Shown: positions 15,502 to 22,768, counted from the stretch's first letter. The stretch: 23,245 nucleotides of DNA from Planctomycetaceae bacterium UBA2671 (GCA_002359185.1 DEML01000109.1:1-23245); one strand, 5' to 3'. The notes: a model not told the origin generated them from the sequence alone. Numbers and translations are program-made.

Positions 15502-17157
15502 TCACACGGTTGTGATATGGTTCCAACCTGTTTCTTCGTCTTTAGTTACAACGCCTTTTGCAACTAATTTCCGCATGATTTTGTAGACCTGACCTGGTTT
15601 AATCTCGAAGACATCGCAGATTTCCCCAACATCGAAATGGCCTCGCTTTTCGTGACAATAATCCTCGACATCATCAGCTGTCACAAAGGGAATATCCGCT
15701 GTCAGTGAAGCCCATCCCCGCCGCGGATGGTGAGCCAAATTCTTCTTCTCAACCGCCTTGGCAAAATATGACCGGACCTGCGATTGTTTGATTCCGAATT
15801 CCTCAGCAGTCTCGGCTACAGAGCAAATTCGATCCTGTTCGATAACCCAACCCAGGATATCTTCATAACCTGTTGATTTCAGTTCGGATTTGATGTCAAC
15901 CCAATGTTGATTTCCGATTTTCTTGAGGAGGTCATTCTGTACTCCGTATCGCAGATGAGCATTAGCTAGTCCACGATGGAGTTCGAACCGCTTCATCACA
16001 TGATCAATGGTTGTTGGATTCTTGCGACTTTGGACCCATGCTGCGACATCCCGCCATTGAGTCTGATTCAATTCCATTTCCCCATCAGCCCATCCCTTCC
16101 CCTGGACCTTCTGCAGCAAACCACATTGGACCGCTCTCCCGAGTCTGTTCGATACATTTGATTGTGTTGTTTTGAAGTTCTTGCTGATTTCTTTGAGCGA
16201 AACCAATCGCTTTTGGTCGATGATCCACTGGGCCATGATTCTCCAGGGTCGGCGGGTGAGTTCCTGGTCACTGATCTCGATCGGTTCTCCGAAATAGGAA
16301 TCGGGATGAAACAGAACCTTTGCAGTTGTTATTCGCTGCCGCGTCGATGAATAGATTCGCGTCACAATGATTTGATCGATGACCTTGGCTAATGCGACCG
16401 CAATCAATTTGCGATCAGCCAATTCAATGGAGTCTCGGCACTCCCTGAGCTTTTCCAGCGAGAGTGGCTCGATACCCGGATTCGATGACTGCTGATCCAC
16501 ACTTTGTCTCTGCAGTCCTCGAAGTTCTGACTTCCAGTCCTGCAATTGATCACTGATCACTGCGAAGTCTTCCGGACGTGTCGCCAGTATGAGATTCTTC
16601 TGGCCTGTTGCAATCATCGCTTTTAATTCAACGATTTTGTCTTCGAATTGGCCCGCCAGATTGATGGTTGCTTCTGGATTTGCATAGGCAGCCCAGCAAC
16701 GTTTCAGGTTCTCATCTGTCAGCAGATGATTTTTGACAGCTTTGAGCACCTCACGCTCTAAATCGGCAGCCGTCACCGTGGGATGAACGCACTTCGTTTT
16801 CTTGTCAGGATGACTCCCTGAGCAACGATAATAGTCATTCATTTCACCAGAGCCGTTCACAGCATGTGAGCAATGAAATGAACATCCGCAGGTTCCACAT
16901 CGAATCAGTCCGGACAATAGAAATGTACCGGCAGCCGTGGTCACCTGATGCTGCTTTTTTCTTCTCAGGATCGATTGCACGTCGTCAAATTGGTCCACAG
17001 TTACGAGGGCAGGATGTGTATCCTCTGTAATGATCAGCCCTTCGTCATCGATACGTGAAAACTTGCCATTGGAGAATCGTCCCGAGATGGTCCTGCCGGT
17101 ATAGATGGGATTTTGCAGGATCCTCTGGACCCCATCATAGCGAAAGGGGTTTCCCAT
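15502..17157 (-). CDS. Large serine recombinase, C-terminal part, with four winged-helix-like repeats
   Basis: Opens inside the recombinase (DNA-binding) domain (FRYDGVQRILQNPIYTGR). A zinc ribbon follows (GLIRCGTCGCSFHC ... YYRCSG ... CVHP), then a coiled-coil segment rich in charged residues (about 170-225). The last 250 residues contain four related units of about 60 residues, beginning WRIMAQWIIDQ, WRDVAAWVQSR, YEDILGWVIEQ and ADDVEDYCHEK, each ending in an aromatic turn (GKGWAD, NQHWVD, RRGWAS, ETGWNH). They look like tandem winged helices. The frame is open for a further 86 codons upstream to the TAA at 17,416 but has no ATG, GTG or TTG there. ATG 17,157 is thus the first possible start, and it falls mid-domain, so a functional product alone is doubtful. 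Confidence 0.75.
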   Translation of the reverse strand: MGNPFRYDGVQRILQNPIYTGRTISGRFSNGKFSRIDDEGLIITEDTHPALVTVDQFDDVQSILRRKKQHQVTTAAGTFLLSGLIRCGTCGCSFHCSHAVNGSGEMNDYYRCSGSHPDKKTKCVHPTVTAADLEREVLKAVKNHLLTDENLKRCWAAYANPEATINLAGQFEDKIVELKAMIATGQKNLILATRPEDFAVISDQLQDWKSELRGLQRQSVDQQSSNPGIEPLSLEKLRECRDSIELADRKLIAVALAKVIDQIIVTRIYSSTRQRITTAKVLFHPDSYFGEPIEISDQELTRRPWRIMAQWIIDQKRLVSLKEISKNFKTTQSNVSNRLGRAVQCGLLQKVQGKGWADGEMELNQTQWRDVAAWVQSRKNPTTIDHVMKRFELHRGLANAHLRYGVQNDLLKKIGNQHWVDIKSELKSTGYEDILGWVIEQDRICSVAETAEEFGIKQSQVRSYFAKAVEKKNLAHHPRRGWASLTADIPFVTADDVEDYCHEKRGHFDVGEICDVFEIKPGQVYKIMRKLVAKGVVTKDEETGWNHITTV

Positions 17158-17415
17158 GCTTGTTTTCAGATTCCTGCGTTTGAATTCTTCATAAACATCG
17201 GCAATGCGATAACCATCCTGGACAGCCTGAAATGCAAATTGAACGGCATCGACTGCTGCTCGATCAGTAGAAGGATCCAGTTTAACTCGCCATGTAATCG
17301 ATTTTCGAAACGTTTCACGATGGCCAATCCGTTTGATCTGCTTGCCCGTTTCATCAAAGACAATACGATCGTATGCGAAAACCCGTCCGCTGAGATGATG
17401 ACCATTGATCAGTTT

Positions 17416-17874
17416 TTACTTTTTGCCTGAAACACTTCGCTTCGCCATCGTAAGTGATTCCGATCGGGCTCCATGCTGGCCGACGATGGCCGTCAGTAAT
17501 CCACCTAGATCATCAAAGCGAATCTCTCCGTTCTGGCAGGTGATTAGCCTGACGCCTGCCTTTTGCAGCTGTCCCCAATAGGGGATAACTTCAAAAATGT
17601 CCTGCCGGGAAAAGCGGGATTGTTCATACATTAAGATCGCATCAAATTCGCCCTTGTCAGCATCTGCCAGCAGTTCCTGGAACTTTGGCCGGTTGAGTGC
17701 TTCCGTTCCAGTCAAAACATGATCTTCGTACCAACGCAGGATTTCAAAGCCATCGCGTTTAGCCAACCGGTTTATTTCCGCACGTTGCCGCTCGGGGGAA
17801 TCTGCCTGCTTATCCGAACTCATTCGAATGTAGGCCACCGCAGGAATGATTTGCCGTTCAATTTGAGAGATCAT
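17416..17874 (-). CDS. Serine recombinase N-terminal catalytic domain
   Basis: A 152-residue resolvase/invertase catalytic domain. AVAYIRMSSDKQ places the nucleophilic Ser at residue 19, followed by the usual SPERQRAEI segment, EFDAILMYEQSRFSRQ (active-site Arg residues) and a C-terminal QHGARSESLTMAKRS helix. It starts at ATG 17,874 with a GAGG ribosome-binding site. The in-frame TAA after SVSGKK cuts it off from its DNA-binding part. The catalytic domain alone could fold but would lack site recognition. It is transcribed away from the small ribbon-helix-helix-like gene at 18,209, with an inverted-repeat-rich gap between them. Confidence 0.8.
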   Translation of the reverse strand: MISQIERQIIPAVAYIRMSSDKQADSPERQRAEINRLAKRDGFEILRWYEDHVLTGTEALNRPKFQELLADADKGEFDAILMYEQSRFSRQDIFEVIPYWGQLQKAGVRLITCQNGEIRFDDLGGLLTAIVGQHGARSESLTMAKRSVSGKK

Positions 17875-18017
17875 TTTCCTCTACCTGTCGATATCAAAAT
17901 TAGGGGATACTGTTGCGCAACTATTCAAGATCTTTCAACCTCCTGCAAATTCGTAATCGCTGCGCCTGAGATCATCATGGATTCGATTTCTGAAGGTTTG
18001 CATTGGCGATACTCCAT

Positions 18018-18056
18018 AAAAAAACCGATGGAACTGGTGGCAGACAGTTCCATCGG
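18018..18056 (-). terminator. Intrinsic terminator upstream of the recombinase
   Basis: A perfect 12-bp stem (CCGATGGAACTG at 18,025-18,036; CAGTTCCATCGG at 18,045-18,056) with an 8-nt loop is followed on the minus strand by seven T. No minus-strand gene ends here, so it may act as a leader attenuator or insulator about 145 bp before the recombinase start. Its loop is complementary to that of the hairpin at 18,100-18,119. Confidence 0.75.
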
Positions 18057-18063
18057 GGAGATT

Positions 18064-18080
18064 CTTCGGAAATTCCGAAG
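18064..18080. promoter_or_regulatory. 17-bp palindrome, candidate operator or recombination site
   Basis: CTTCGGAAATTCCGAAG has perfect 8-bp arms around one central base. It lies in the divergent region between the recombinase and the ribbon-helix-helix-like gene, and is a plausible protein-binding site. Confidence 0.45.
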
Positions 18081-18099
18081 GCTTGATTGAGTTAGCATT

Positions 18100-18119
18100 G
18101 TGAACCTGCCACCGTTCAC
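18100..18119. repeat. Hairpin with loop complementary to the terminator loop
   Basis: GTGAAC - CTGCCACC - GTTCAC. The loop contains CTGCCAC, the exact complement of GTGGCAG in the terminator loop at 18,037-18,043. This could form a kissing-loop RNA. Confidence 0.5.
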
Positions 18120-18151
18120 GCATCCAATGTGTACCAATTAAACACATAAGA

Positions 18152-18172
18152 ATCCACGGTATACCAGTGGAA
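18152..18172. promoter_or_regulatory. Imperfect palindrome centred on GGTATACC
   Basis: ATCCAC and GTGGAAT flank a palindromic GGTATACC, offset by one base. It lies 37 bp before the small ribbon-helix-helix-like gene and is a possible operator. Confidence 0.35.
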
Positions 18173-18208
18173 TTGACCGTCACTCAATGGATTTCGTAAA
18201 TTTCGAGC

Positions 18209-18379
18209 ATGTCAATGAAAACAGAACAAGTCCATATTCGATTATCACCTGACCAGCGCGCCCGATGGGAACAGCGCGCGGCAGAGGATAAACGCACGCT
18301 TGCAGACTGGGTAAGAATTCAGGTCGATGAAGTGTGCGACAGCATGGATGAGCAGGACGCACAGAAGAAGAAAAAGTGA
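18209..18379 (+). CDS. Small ribbon-helix-helix-like protein
   Basis: A 56-residue plus-strand gene divergent from the recombinase. VHIRLSPDQRARWEQRAAED followed by RTLADWVRIQVDEV fits a ribbon-helix-helix fold: a short beta strand with alternating residues, then two amphipathic helices, as in CopG/MobC-type regulators and small plasmid or phage proteins. The C-terminus is a lysine run. ATG 18,209 and ATG 18,215 are both possible; a GAG precedes the second at better spacing. It may regulate the recombinase or its own promoter through the palindromes on either side (inference). I cannot tell whether it acts in plasmid-style mobilisation, as an antitoxin or as a phage regulator. Confidence 0.6.
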   Translation: MSMKTEQVHIRLSPDQRARWEQRAAEDKRTLADWVRIQVDEVCDSMDEQDAQKKKK

Positions 18380-18414
18380 GAACCTGAATTGGAATCTCAT
18401 TTACAGCTTCTGGT

Positions 18415-18430
18415 TGGACGATATCGTCCA
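18415..18430. repeat. Perfect 16-bp palindrome
   Basis: TGGACGATATCGTCCA lies 35 bp after the stop of the small ribbon-helix-helix-like gene. There is no T-run, so it is not an intrinsic terminator. Candidate protein-binding or recombination site. The rest of 18,431-18,655 shows nothing I can name. Confidence 0.5.
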
Positions 18431-18655
18431 TCCTGCCTGAATGGTTAAGCAAAGCACTATTTGAGGTTCCAATTGGGTAAGCGTTGGATTCGCCACCTCA
18501 AGTGCCAGGTAATTCGGTGTCAACCATGGGTTCTAAAATCCGATATAGTTTGCCGCAAATGGACGGCGACGTAGGATTGTTCATTTCAATTCCGCGCCAA
18601 CGGCCATATCGCATGTGATGCAATCCACTTGGCAATTCGATGGACTAATATATTG

Positions 18656-19057
18656 CTACCATTTGGGCTGAGCTAGCCACACCGTCCCATCATCTGTTCC
18701 ATGCTTGTGTCGACCGATTCCAGCAATTGTTCCATTAGCGCGGATGGCCAGCACTAAATTCGAATCTCTAAGTCCGTAGGCATGCTCAGTTGGGCGATCG
18801 ATGTGGAATTCTTCCTTTGGCTCCGGTGCGATCCGACTGTGCACGGCGGAGATATGCTCGCCAATCGCAATGTAGGGCTCGAGTTCTTCGAGTTTTTTCT
18901 CCGGTGTTGATTCGGCTAGCAGAATCGATTCAACGGTCGCTCTTGTGCTCGCATTCGGATCAACTATCTTGAAGGATGAGAGCACCAACACACAAACGAA
19001 TATCGCTACAAATGCCCAGTTCAGAAACATGCGATTTCCGCTTATAGAATTAGTCAT
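18656..19057 (-). CDS. Small membrane-anchored hypothetical protein
   Basis: A 133-residue protein of unknown function. One N-terminal TM or signal-anchor helix (FLNWAFVAIFVCVLVLSSF, residues about 12-30) is followed by a soluble domain of about 100 residues with LEELEPYIAIGEHISAVHSR and a C-terminal Gly/His-rich stretch (GIGRHKHGTDDGTVW). I chose ATG 19,057 because AAAGG lies 9 nt upstream and it puts the helix at the N-terminus. An earlier ATG at 19,141 would add 28 residues of poor-looking leader. The protein is likely anchored in the membrane with its C-terminus outside. No functional link with its neighbours is visible. Confidence 0.55.
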   Translation of the reverse strand: MTNSISGNRMFLNWAFVAIFVCVLVLSSFKIVDPNASTRATVESILLAESTPEKKLEELEPYIAIGEHISAVHSRIAPEPKEEFHIDRPTEHAYGLRDSNLVLAIRANGTIAGIGRHKHGTDDGTVWLAQPKW

Positions 19058-19141
19058 AGCTATTGACCTTTGCGGCTTGAGGAAATGCTTTGCGACACAA
19101 TGCCAATTACTGGGCTTGGAAAACAACCTGCTATTAGACAA

Positions 19142-19481
19142 TAATAGCTAGCAACCGACACCCAATGTGCAACCCATGGTTGTGCCGCGTATGATCATTG
19201 CTGGATGACGCCACCTGACAAACAAAATAAAACAGTCAGGACGCCGCAAACCTTGATTTCATTCTATACGAGTTTTGATCAATGACAACATCGAATAGGC
19301 CACCACCGAATCAACGAGCACCCAATAAGATGATTTGCCGCAGTGTTATTTGTCGTATTGCTCAACAATTTCATTCAAGAGTCAGTAATTGCTATCCATG
19401 GGCGAACATAGAAGTTGGCACGGTTGTTGCGAAAGATGTTGAATTCAGAAAACAGCCCGACCACAACTCGAATTCACGCAA
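19142..19481. other. Intergenic stretch without a supported gene
   Basis: No credible coding frame. The only structure seen is an inverted repeat CCTGAC/GTCAGG at 19,214-19,240 with an AT-rich 15-nt loop and a flanking GACGCC direct repeat. It has no T-run and does not resemble the attC-like sites further right. Confidence 0.4.
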
Positions 19482-20138
19482 TTAATATACCGATTTTATA
19501 AAGGCGTGGATCGCATTTGCCGTGGAGACAGGATGGGAAATCGGCAGGTCATGCCGTCCATTTGGAACAATAATATCTGGTTTAGTGTATTGGATTGGGA
19601 ATGTCTTGTCGGCATCACCATGGATATGCAAGCATAGTGACGAAATTGGCTCTGCTGCGGGATTCCAGTCCAGGACTGCTGATGTTGCCCAACGATGCCA
19701 CGCTCCTGCTGCACCAGATAATTTGGTTGCCCGCATCGTTGAACTGGTGCGAAGGGATTTTGGGACTAACACAGCCGAATTGCCGATCACATTGAGTATC
19801 CGTGAGCAATTACGACCGCCAAGGGAACGCCAGACACGGAACCACGGTGGCAATTCATTGGGACTGGAAACGCTGGAGATTAGAATACACCCAGCGGGTT
19901 GAACAATGCGGGAAATTTCGAGGGCGAGAATGCCACCAAATGACACGCCAGCGATATAGCACTGCTTCGGGAAGCGATCAGCCATCCGTTCAGCATAGGC
20001 TGTCAGAGATTCGTTGGGCTTAGGGTCGATGAAGTTGATGATAGTGGCGTTTGGGAGCAACGGCGTCAGTCGGCTGTAGACGGGATAATCAGCTGTCATG
20101 CCAGACAGCAAGTAGATTGGTAACGTGTCAGAGGTCAC
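19482..20138 (-). CDS. Alpha/beta hydrolase
   Basis: A 218-residue single-domain alpha/beta hydrolase, short for the fold. The nucleophile elbow is GVSFGG (Ser at about residue 66) after the CYIAGVSFGG strand. The acid is probably Asp in HIHGDADKTFP, and the base is His in NGRHDLP or the following SHP. LLSGMTADYPVY near the N-terminus supplies the oxyanion-hole strand (LSGM in place of HG). Substrate unknown; likely an esterase or lipase-type enzyme in the cytoplasm, as no signal peptide is present. The start ATG overlaps the stop of the upstream small gene by 4 bp (ATGA), suggesting translational coupling. Confidence 0.85.
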   Translation of the reverse strand: MTSDTLPIYLLSGMTADYPVYSRLTPLLPNATIINFIDPKPNESLTAYAERMADRFPKQCYIAGVSFGGILALEISRIVQPAGCILISSVSSPNELPPWFRVWRSLGGRNCSRILNVIGNSAVLVPKSLRTSSTMRATKLSGAAGAWHRWATSAVLDWNPAAEPISSLCLHIHGDADKTFPIQYTKPDIIVPNGRHDLPISHPVSTANAIHAFIKSVY

Positions 20139-20461
20139 ATCAGATCCTTGCGGTATAACGACTGCCGTAACCGGGCATGAATGGTAGACTTTGATTTCAG
20201 TTGCCGCGTGAATGACTTGCTCTTGTTGACGGCATTGTTGTGTGTCTCAGCCTCATGAACAACATACGTACGGTTCAGTACACTCACAGTTAGAAAGAAA
20301 ACTTTGCCGCTCCTGTCGAGGGCTAGCTTTCCTTCGTCTGCCATCGTCAGTCGCAGTCGGTCCTTTTTCCTGAGCTGCTCATTCTGAACGCATCTGACGG
20401 AGAATGACGCTGAGTCTAGCCGTCGGTCGGCCGAGCAGGATTGCAAGTCAGTCTTCGTCAT
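20135..20461 (-). CDS. Small basic hypothetical protein coupled to the hydrolase
   Basis: A 108-residue basic protein with no family I recognise. KVFFLTVSVLNRTYVVHEAE looks like beta hairpins, and the C-terminus is Lys/Arg/Ser-rich (KSKSFTRQLKSKSTIH). It overlaps the hydrolase start by 4 bp and, with ATG 20,461, overlaps the end of the upstream acidic gene by 14 bp. The tight packing is the main evidence that it is real. In-frame ATGs at 20,476 and 20,548 would lengthen the overlap. The basic charge next to a very acidic neighbour could mean that the two products bind each other (speculative). Confidence 0.5.
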   Translation of the reverse strand: MTKTDLQSCSADRRLDSASFSVRCVQNEQLRKKDRLRLTMADEGKLALDRSGKVFFLTVSVLNRTYVVHEAETHNNAVNKSKSFTRQLKSKSTIHARLRQSLYRKDLM

Positions 20462-20924
20462 CGTCAAAGTCTTCATTGTCCCAAGGGAGTGCTTCGATCT
20501 CGTCAACGGAATCCCACTCAAAAATCTCGGCAGCTGCATCACGATCAACTATCCCCAGGATTTCATTGTCCCGAAAAAGGATGGTTAGTCGGTATTCGTC
20601 ATCGGGAGCATCGCATTCAAGGTAGAAGTATGTATTTACCGCACGATCGATTAACGGGATCTCTGCGAGATCAAAAACACAATCAAGTTCTTCGACGGTT
20701 TCATCGTACTGGTCCGCTATTATAGCCAACACTTCATCATGTTTGCTCTGCGGCATATCGTTGATGATGGAAATCGCGTCTTTCTGCCTCACTGTTGGAG
20801 CTGAGCGATCTGATGTAGAGCGTACCAGGACGCAAAGTTCACCAAAGGCTTTTGTCGTTGTGCAGGTTCGCCACTGGCCATGCGCGCCACCGAAATTTTC
20901 CCAGTTTTCTTGATTAGTTTGCAT
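20448..20924 (-). CDS. Acidic small protein, hypothetical, cassette-like
   Basis: A 158-residue protein. From about residue 57 (MPQSKHDEVLAIIADQYD) it is strongly acidic and ends in DNEDFDDDED. The middle (TYFYLECDAPDDEYRLTILF) looks like beta strands, reminiscent of small immunity-type proteins, but I cannot name a family. The ATG at 20,924 lies only about 34 nt after the end of the attC-like site at 20,952-21,077, as expected for the first gene of an integron cassette. An internal start at 20,756 is possible, since the first 56 residues are less convincing. No attC-like site follows its 3' end; instead two overlapping genes follow. Confidence 0.55.
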   Translation of the reverse strand: MQTNQENWENFGGAHGQWRTCTTTKAFGELCVLVRSTSDRSAPTVRQKDAISIINDMPQSKHDEVLAIIADQYDETVEELDCVFDLAEIPLIDRAVNTYFYLECDAPDDEYRLTILFRDNEILGIVDRDAAAEIFEWDSVDEIEALPWDNEDFDDDED

Positions 20925-20951
20925 CGGCTTTGCATTCTGCTTATTTCAGTC

Positions 20952-21077
20952 GGATAACGCCAGAGGTGAGCGACCGCCGCCGAGAGTGACGGTGGGGTGC
21001 AAAAGGTGCTCCCGAATTGCCGCCCAGTTTTGAACGGAGAAGCGGGGCGGCGGTTCGTCTCCACCGACTTGTTAGCC
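20952..21077 (-). other. attC-like site (cassette recombination site)
   Basis: On the minus strand GGCTAAC (21,077-21,071) opens the site immediately after the stop codon of the 21,078 gene, and GTTATCC (20,958-20,952) closes it. Between them GCCGCC and GGCGGCGG arms pair as a long imperfect stem with a variable centre. Length is about 126 bp. The core boxes deviate from RYYYAAC/GTTRRRY. Confidence 0.5.
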
Positions 21078-21548
21078 CTACGAAATCCAGTGCATCTTGT
21101 CATTCGTCACCTTCCACTTTCCGTTCTCTTTCTTGACGGTGTAGGTGTTACCTGACGCGTTCAATCCTCCCTCGTAGTAACCGCCCTTGACGTCAACCTC
21201 AGTGTCGGATTTCCACTCGATACTAGTGACGCGAAAAATCAAACCACGCTCTCCCGTCTTCTTGTCGAGCACGCCTTTGCCCGAGTCAGCGGTGCAAGCC
21301 GAAACCTTACGAACAGGCGGCTTGTGCTCAGCGAAACGCTTCATGAACGCGTCTGACGGATCGCCTTTCTCGCCAATCTGCAAGTAGTAAGCTTTAGCTT
21401 TCTTCTGCTGGCCGGAAGCGTTGTGCTCGAACTGCCAACGGAACACCGCCTCTCGAACATCGTCCTCTTGATTCTTGCGTGCGTCGTCGGCTGAAAGTCC
21501 GACCGAAGCGAAGATCAACAGCAAAAGGAAGCTGGTGACTGTTTTCAT
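21078..21548 (-). CDS. Secreted small hypothetical protein, cassette-like
   Basis: A 156-residue exported protein: signal peptide MKTVTSFLLLLIFASVGLSA with probable cleavage before DDARK. The mature domain contains REAVFRWQFEHNAS, AKAYYLQIGEKGDPSDAF and a C-terminal beta-rich part (SGNTYTVKKENGKWKVTND) resembling NTF2-like or DUF4864-like small domains. I am not certain of the family. ATG 21,548 is chosen because it begins the signal peptide and lies 16 nt after the GTTAGCC box of the preceding attC-like site; the longer frame to 21,704 reads through that site. The stop codon abuts the next site. The tight packing between two folded sites is typical of a single-gene cassette. Confidence 0.75.
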   Translation of the reverse strand: MKTVTSFLLLLIFASVGLSADDARKNQEDDVREAVFRWQFEHNASGQQKKAKAYYLQIGEKGDPSDAFMKRFAEHKPPVRKVSACTADSGKGVLDKKTGERGLIFRVTSIEWKSDTEVDVKGGYYEGGLNASGNTYTVKKENGKWKVTNDKMHWIS

Positions 21549-21562
21549 GGCGTGCTGTGTAG

Positions 21563-21625
21563 GGCTAACAGGTATTCGACCGCCGAAGTGCGGTAAAGTT
21601 TTACCGCATTTATTCGGTCGAGTAT
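21563..21625 (-). other. attC-like site, strongly folded
   Basis: The core box GTTAGCC (minus, 21,569-21,563) is followed outward by a long hairpin: outer arms TCGACCG (21,576-21,582) and CGGTCGA (21,615-21,621), and a perfect 9-bp inner stem TGCGGTAAA (21,589-21,597) with TTTACCGCA (21,600-21,608). The distal R box is not recognisable. Confidence 0.5.
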
Positions 21626-21798
21626 GGATAAAAAACTTAACTATGGAAGAATGCATAGGCTCTTTGTCACAGAACACTGATGATCCAATGATACTATGCC
21701 GCAATCCTCACAACGCCAATTAGCGTACACGCCTGAGTCATGCTCTTCAAGAACGATTGCATTTATTTAAGTTCGTCTCGACAGCTTCAGGTGTTTGA

Positions 21799-22045
21799 TT
21801 AACGCCACAATCGCTGTTGTTCCTCCCACTTCTCCACCCCAACAACATCTCTTAACTCTCGCTCGGTCACGAGATCACCCCCTGCTCCACCCGCGGTAAG
21901 AACAAAATCGCTTCCTGAATCTCAGGAGCCAGGTTCAGCAGATTCATAATCTGCGTCATCCGGGCTCGACTCACCTGGCCAAGTCGTGCAAGCTCTGCGT
22001 AGTCGTTGACGTAGCCATCACGGATCAACTGTTGTAGGGAGAGCC
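21799..22045 (-). pseudogene. Recombinase-associated helix-turn-helix protein, frameshifted fragment
   Basis: The minus strand encodes SLQQLIRDGYVNDYAELARL, then SRARMTQIMNLLNLAPEIQEA and ILFLPRVEQG. This is a helix-turn-helix segment of the type found in small genes next to serine recombinases and phage remnants in planctomycetes. After VEQG the reading frame shifts, and the other frame continues as DLVTERELRDVVGVEKWEEQQ to a TAA at 21,799, matching the expected end of such proteins. The N-terminus is absent: a stop lies three codons before the homologous part. It is therefore a 5'-truncated, frameshifted pseudogene, and it lies inside what otherwise looks like a cassette. Confidence 0.65.
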
Positions 22046-22071
22046 GTCAGCGATGGTGGTCCTGAACTGAT

Positions 22072-22560
22072 TTAGCTGGCTGTTGGTGGCTCCAAGTTTC
22101 GCAAAGACTCCACTTCTGAGTGAGCCCACGATTGACAGTACCCTTCGATAAACCATTCCTGCTTCACGCCAGAAAACGGTGATTTATTCCGCGCCACGCT
22201 ATGCAATTCTGGTGTAGACAGTGATCCATATTCGCTTCTACCATCATTCCAGTTCTCAACTGCCGTTTGCCAACCGACGCCGAATGCAGAGGCAATGTGA
22301 TGGACAAGGAATTTTCGAAGTTCTTCCAAAGCCAGCCGATCACCGCCGGGGACAATCGTTGAGTCTTCCGAGAGGAACCCATCAATGATTTCGATGTAGT
22401 CGTTCGGTTTCAATCCAGAGTAAGTGTGACTATTGGCATTGCGGGCGAAATCGAATTCACGCACTTGTGTTTCCAAAGCCCGGAACGCATTGGCTGCAGC
22501 AAACCGCCAGTGTGCTTGTAATGCGGTGTCGTCGGACATGGAAAGGTTGGGTTTCTGCAT
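22072..22560 (-). CDS. Hypothetical protein, cassette-like
   Basis: A 162-residue soluble protein I do not recognise. It is helical in character, with AHWRFAAANAFRALETQVRE at the N-terminus, then FDFARNANSHTYSGL and LALEELRKFLVHHIASAFGV, and KQEWFIEGYCQSWAHSE near the end. No signal peptide or TM helix. ATG 22,560 is 14 nt from the GTTAGCT box of the attC-like site at 22,568, which favours the start (a second ATG lies seven codons in). It is on the same strand as the other cassette-like genes. The next recombination site is about 450 bp beyond the stop, with a gene remnant between. Confidence 0.65.
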   Translation of the reverse strand: MQKPNLSMSDDTALQAHWRFAAANAFRALETQVREFDFARNANSHTYSGLKPNDYIEIIDGFLSEDSTIVPGGDRLALEELRKFLVHHIASAFGVGWQTAVENWNDGRSEYGSLSTPELHSVARNKSPFSGVKQEWFIEGYCQSWAHSEVESLRNLEPPTAS

Positions 22561-22567
22561 TATGCCA

Positions 22568-22650
22568 GCTAACGACCAGCGTCACCGGGTCGCCGCCAGT
22601 GACGCATCTTTTTGATTCCGACCCGATCGGCGACTCCGGGTGAGTACGAC
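22568..22650 (-). other. attC-like site
   Basis: The GTTAGCT box (minus, ending at 22,568) is followed by long imperfect pairing between 22,583-22,595 (CACCGGGTCGCCG) and 22,629-22,643 (CGGCGACTCCGGGTG). An alternative local stem is GCGTCAC/GTGACGC (22,579-22,605). The distal R box is degenerate (GTCGTACTC). Confidence 0.5.
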
Positions 22651-22768
22651 TATTCTTTTGTGTATAGGATACGGTTTGTGTTCCCTGTTTGCCACCTGGT
22701 TTCCCGTGGTGGTGTCACAATATTATATCATGCACAATTGAGGTCTCCGCTTCGATACTGGGCGCGCA
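22651..22768 (-). other. ORF-less cassette-like segment
   Basis: About 120 bp between two attC-like sites, without any coding frame. On the minus strand it contains a TATAAT hexamer (within GATATAATATTG near 22,722-22,733) but no good -35 box. It may be a promoter-bearing or degenerate cassette. Confidence 0.35.

Larger units (their letters stand above)
15502..17874 (-). pseudogene. Large serine recombinase interrupted by one in-frame stop
   Basis: Read as one frame, 17,874 to 15,502 encodes a complete large serine recombinase of about 790 codons: catalytic resolvase domain, recombinase domain, zinc ribbon, coiled coil and a long C-terminal extension. A single TAA at 17,418-17,416 (codon 153, within an A-rich run ...GGCAAAAAG-TAA-AAACTG) splits it. 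The frame is otherwise open and well conserved on both sides, with no frameshift. This is either a recent nonsense mutation (AAA or CAA to TAA), a sequencing error, or a split or readthrough gene. The two open parts are listed separately. Confidence 0.75.

Noticed and set aside
17158..17415. Frameshift separating the two recombinase parts
   Set aside because: Translating the segment in frame gives a continuous, sensible recombinase sequence. The only lesion is the TAA, with no shift.
18180..18452. A 90-codon minus-strand frame opposite the small ribbon-helix-helix-like gene
   Set aside because: The translation shows no recognisable motif, whereas the plus-strand 56-aa frame has a clear fold pattern.
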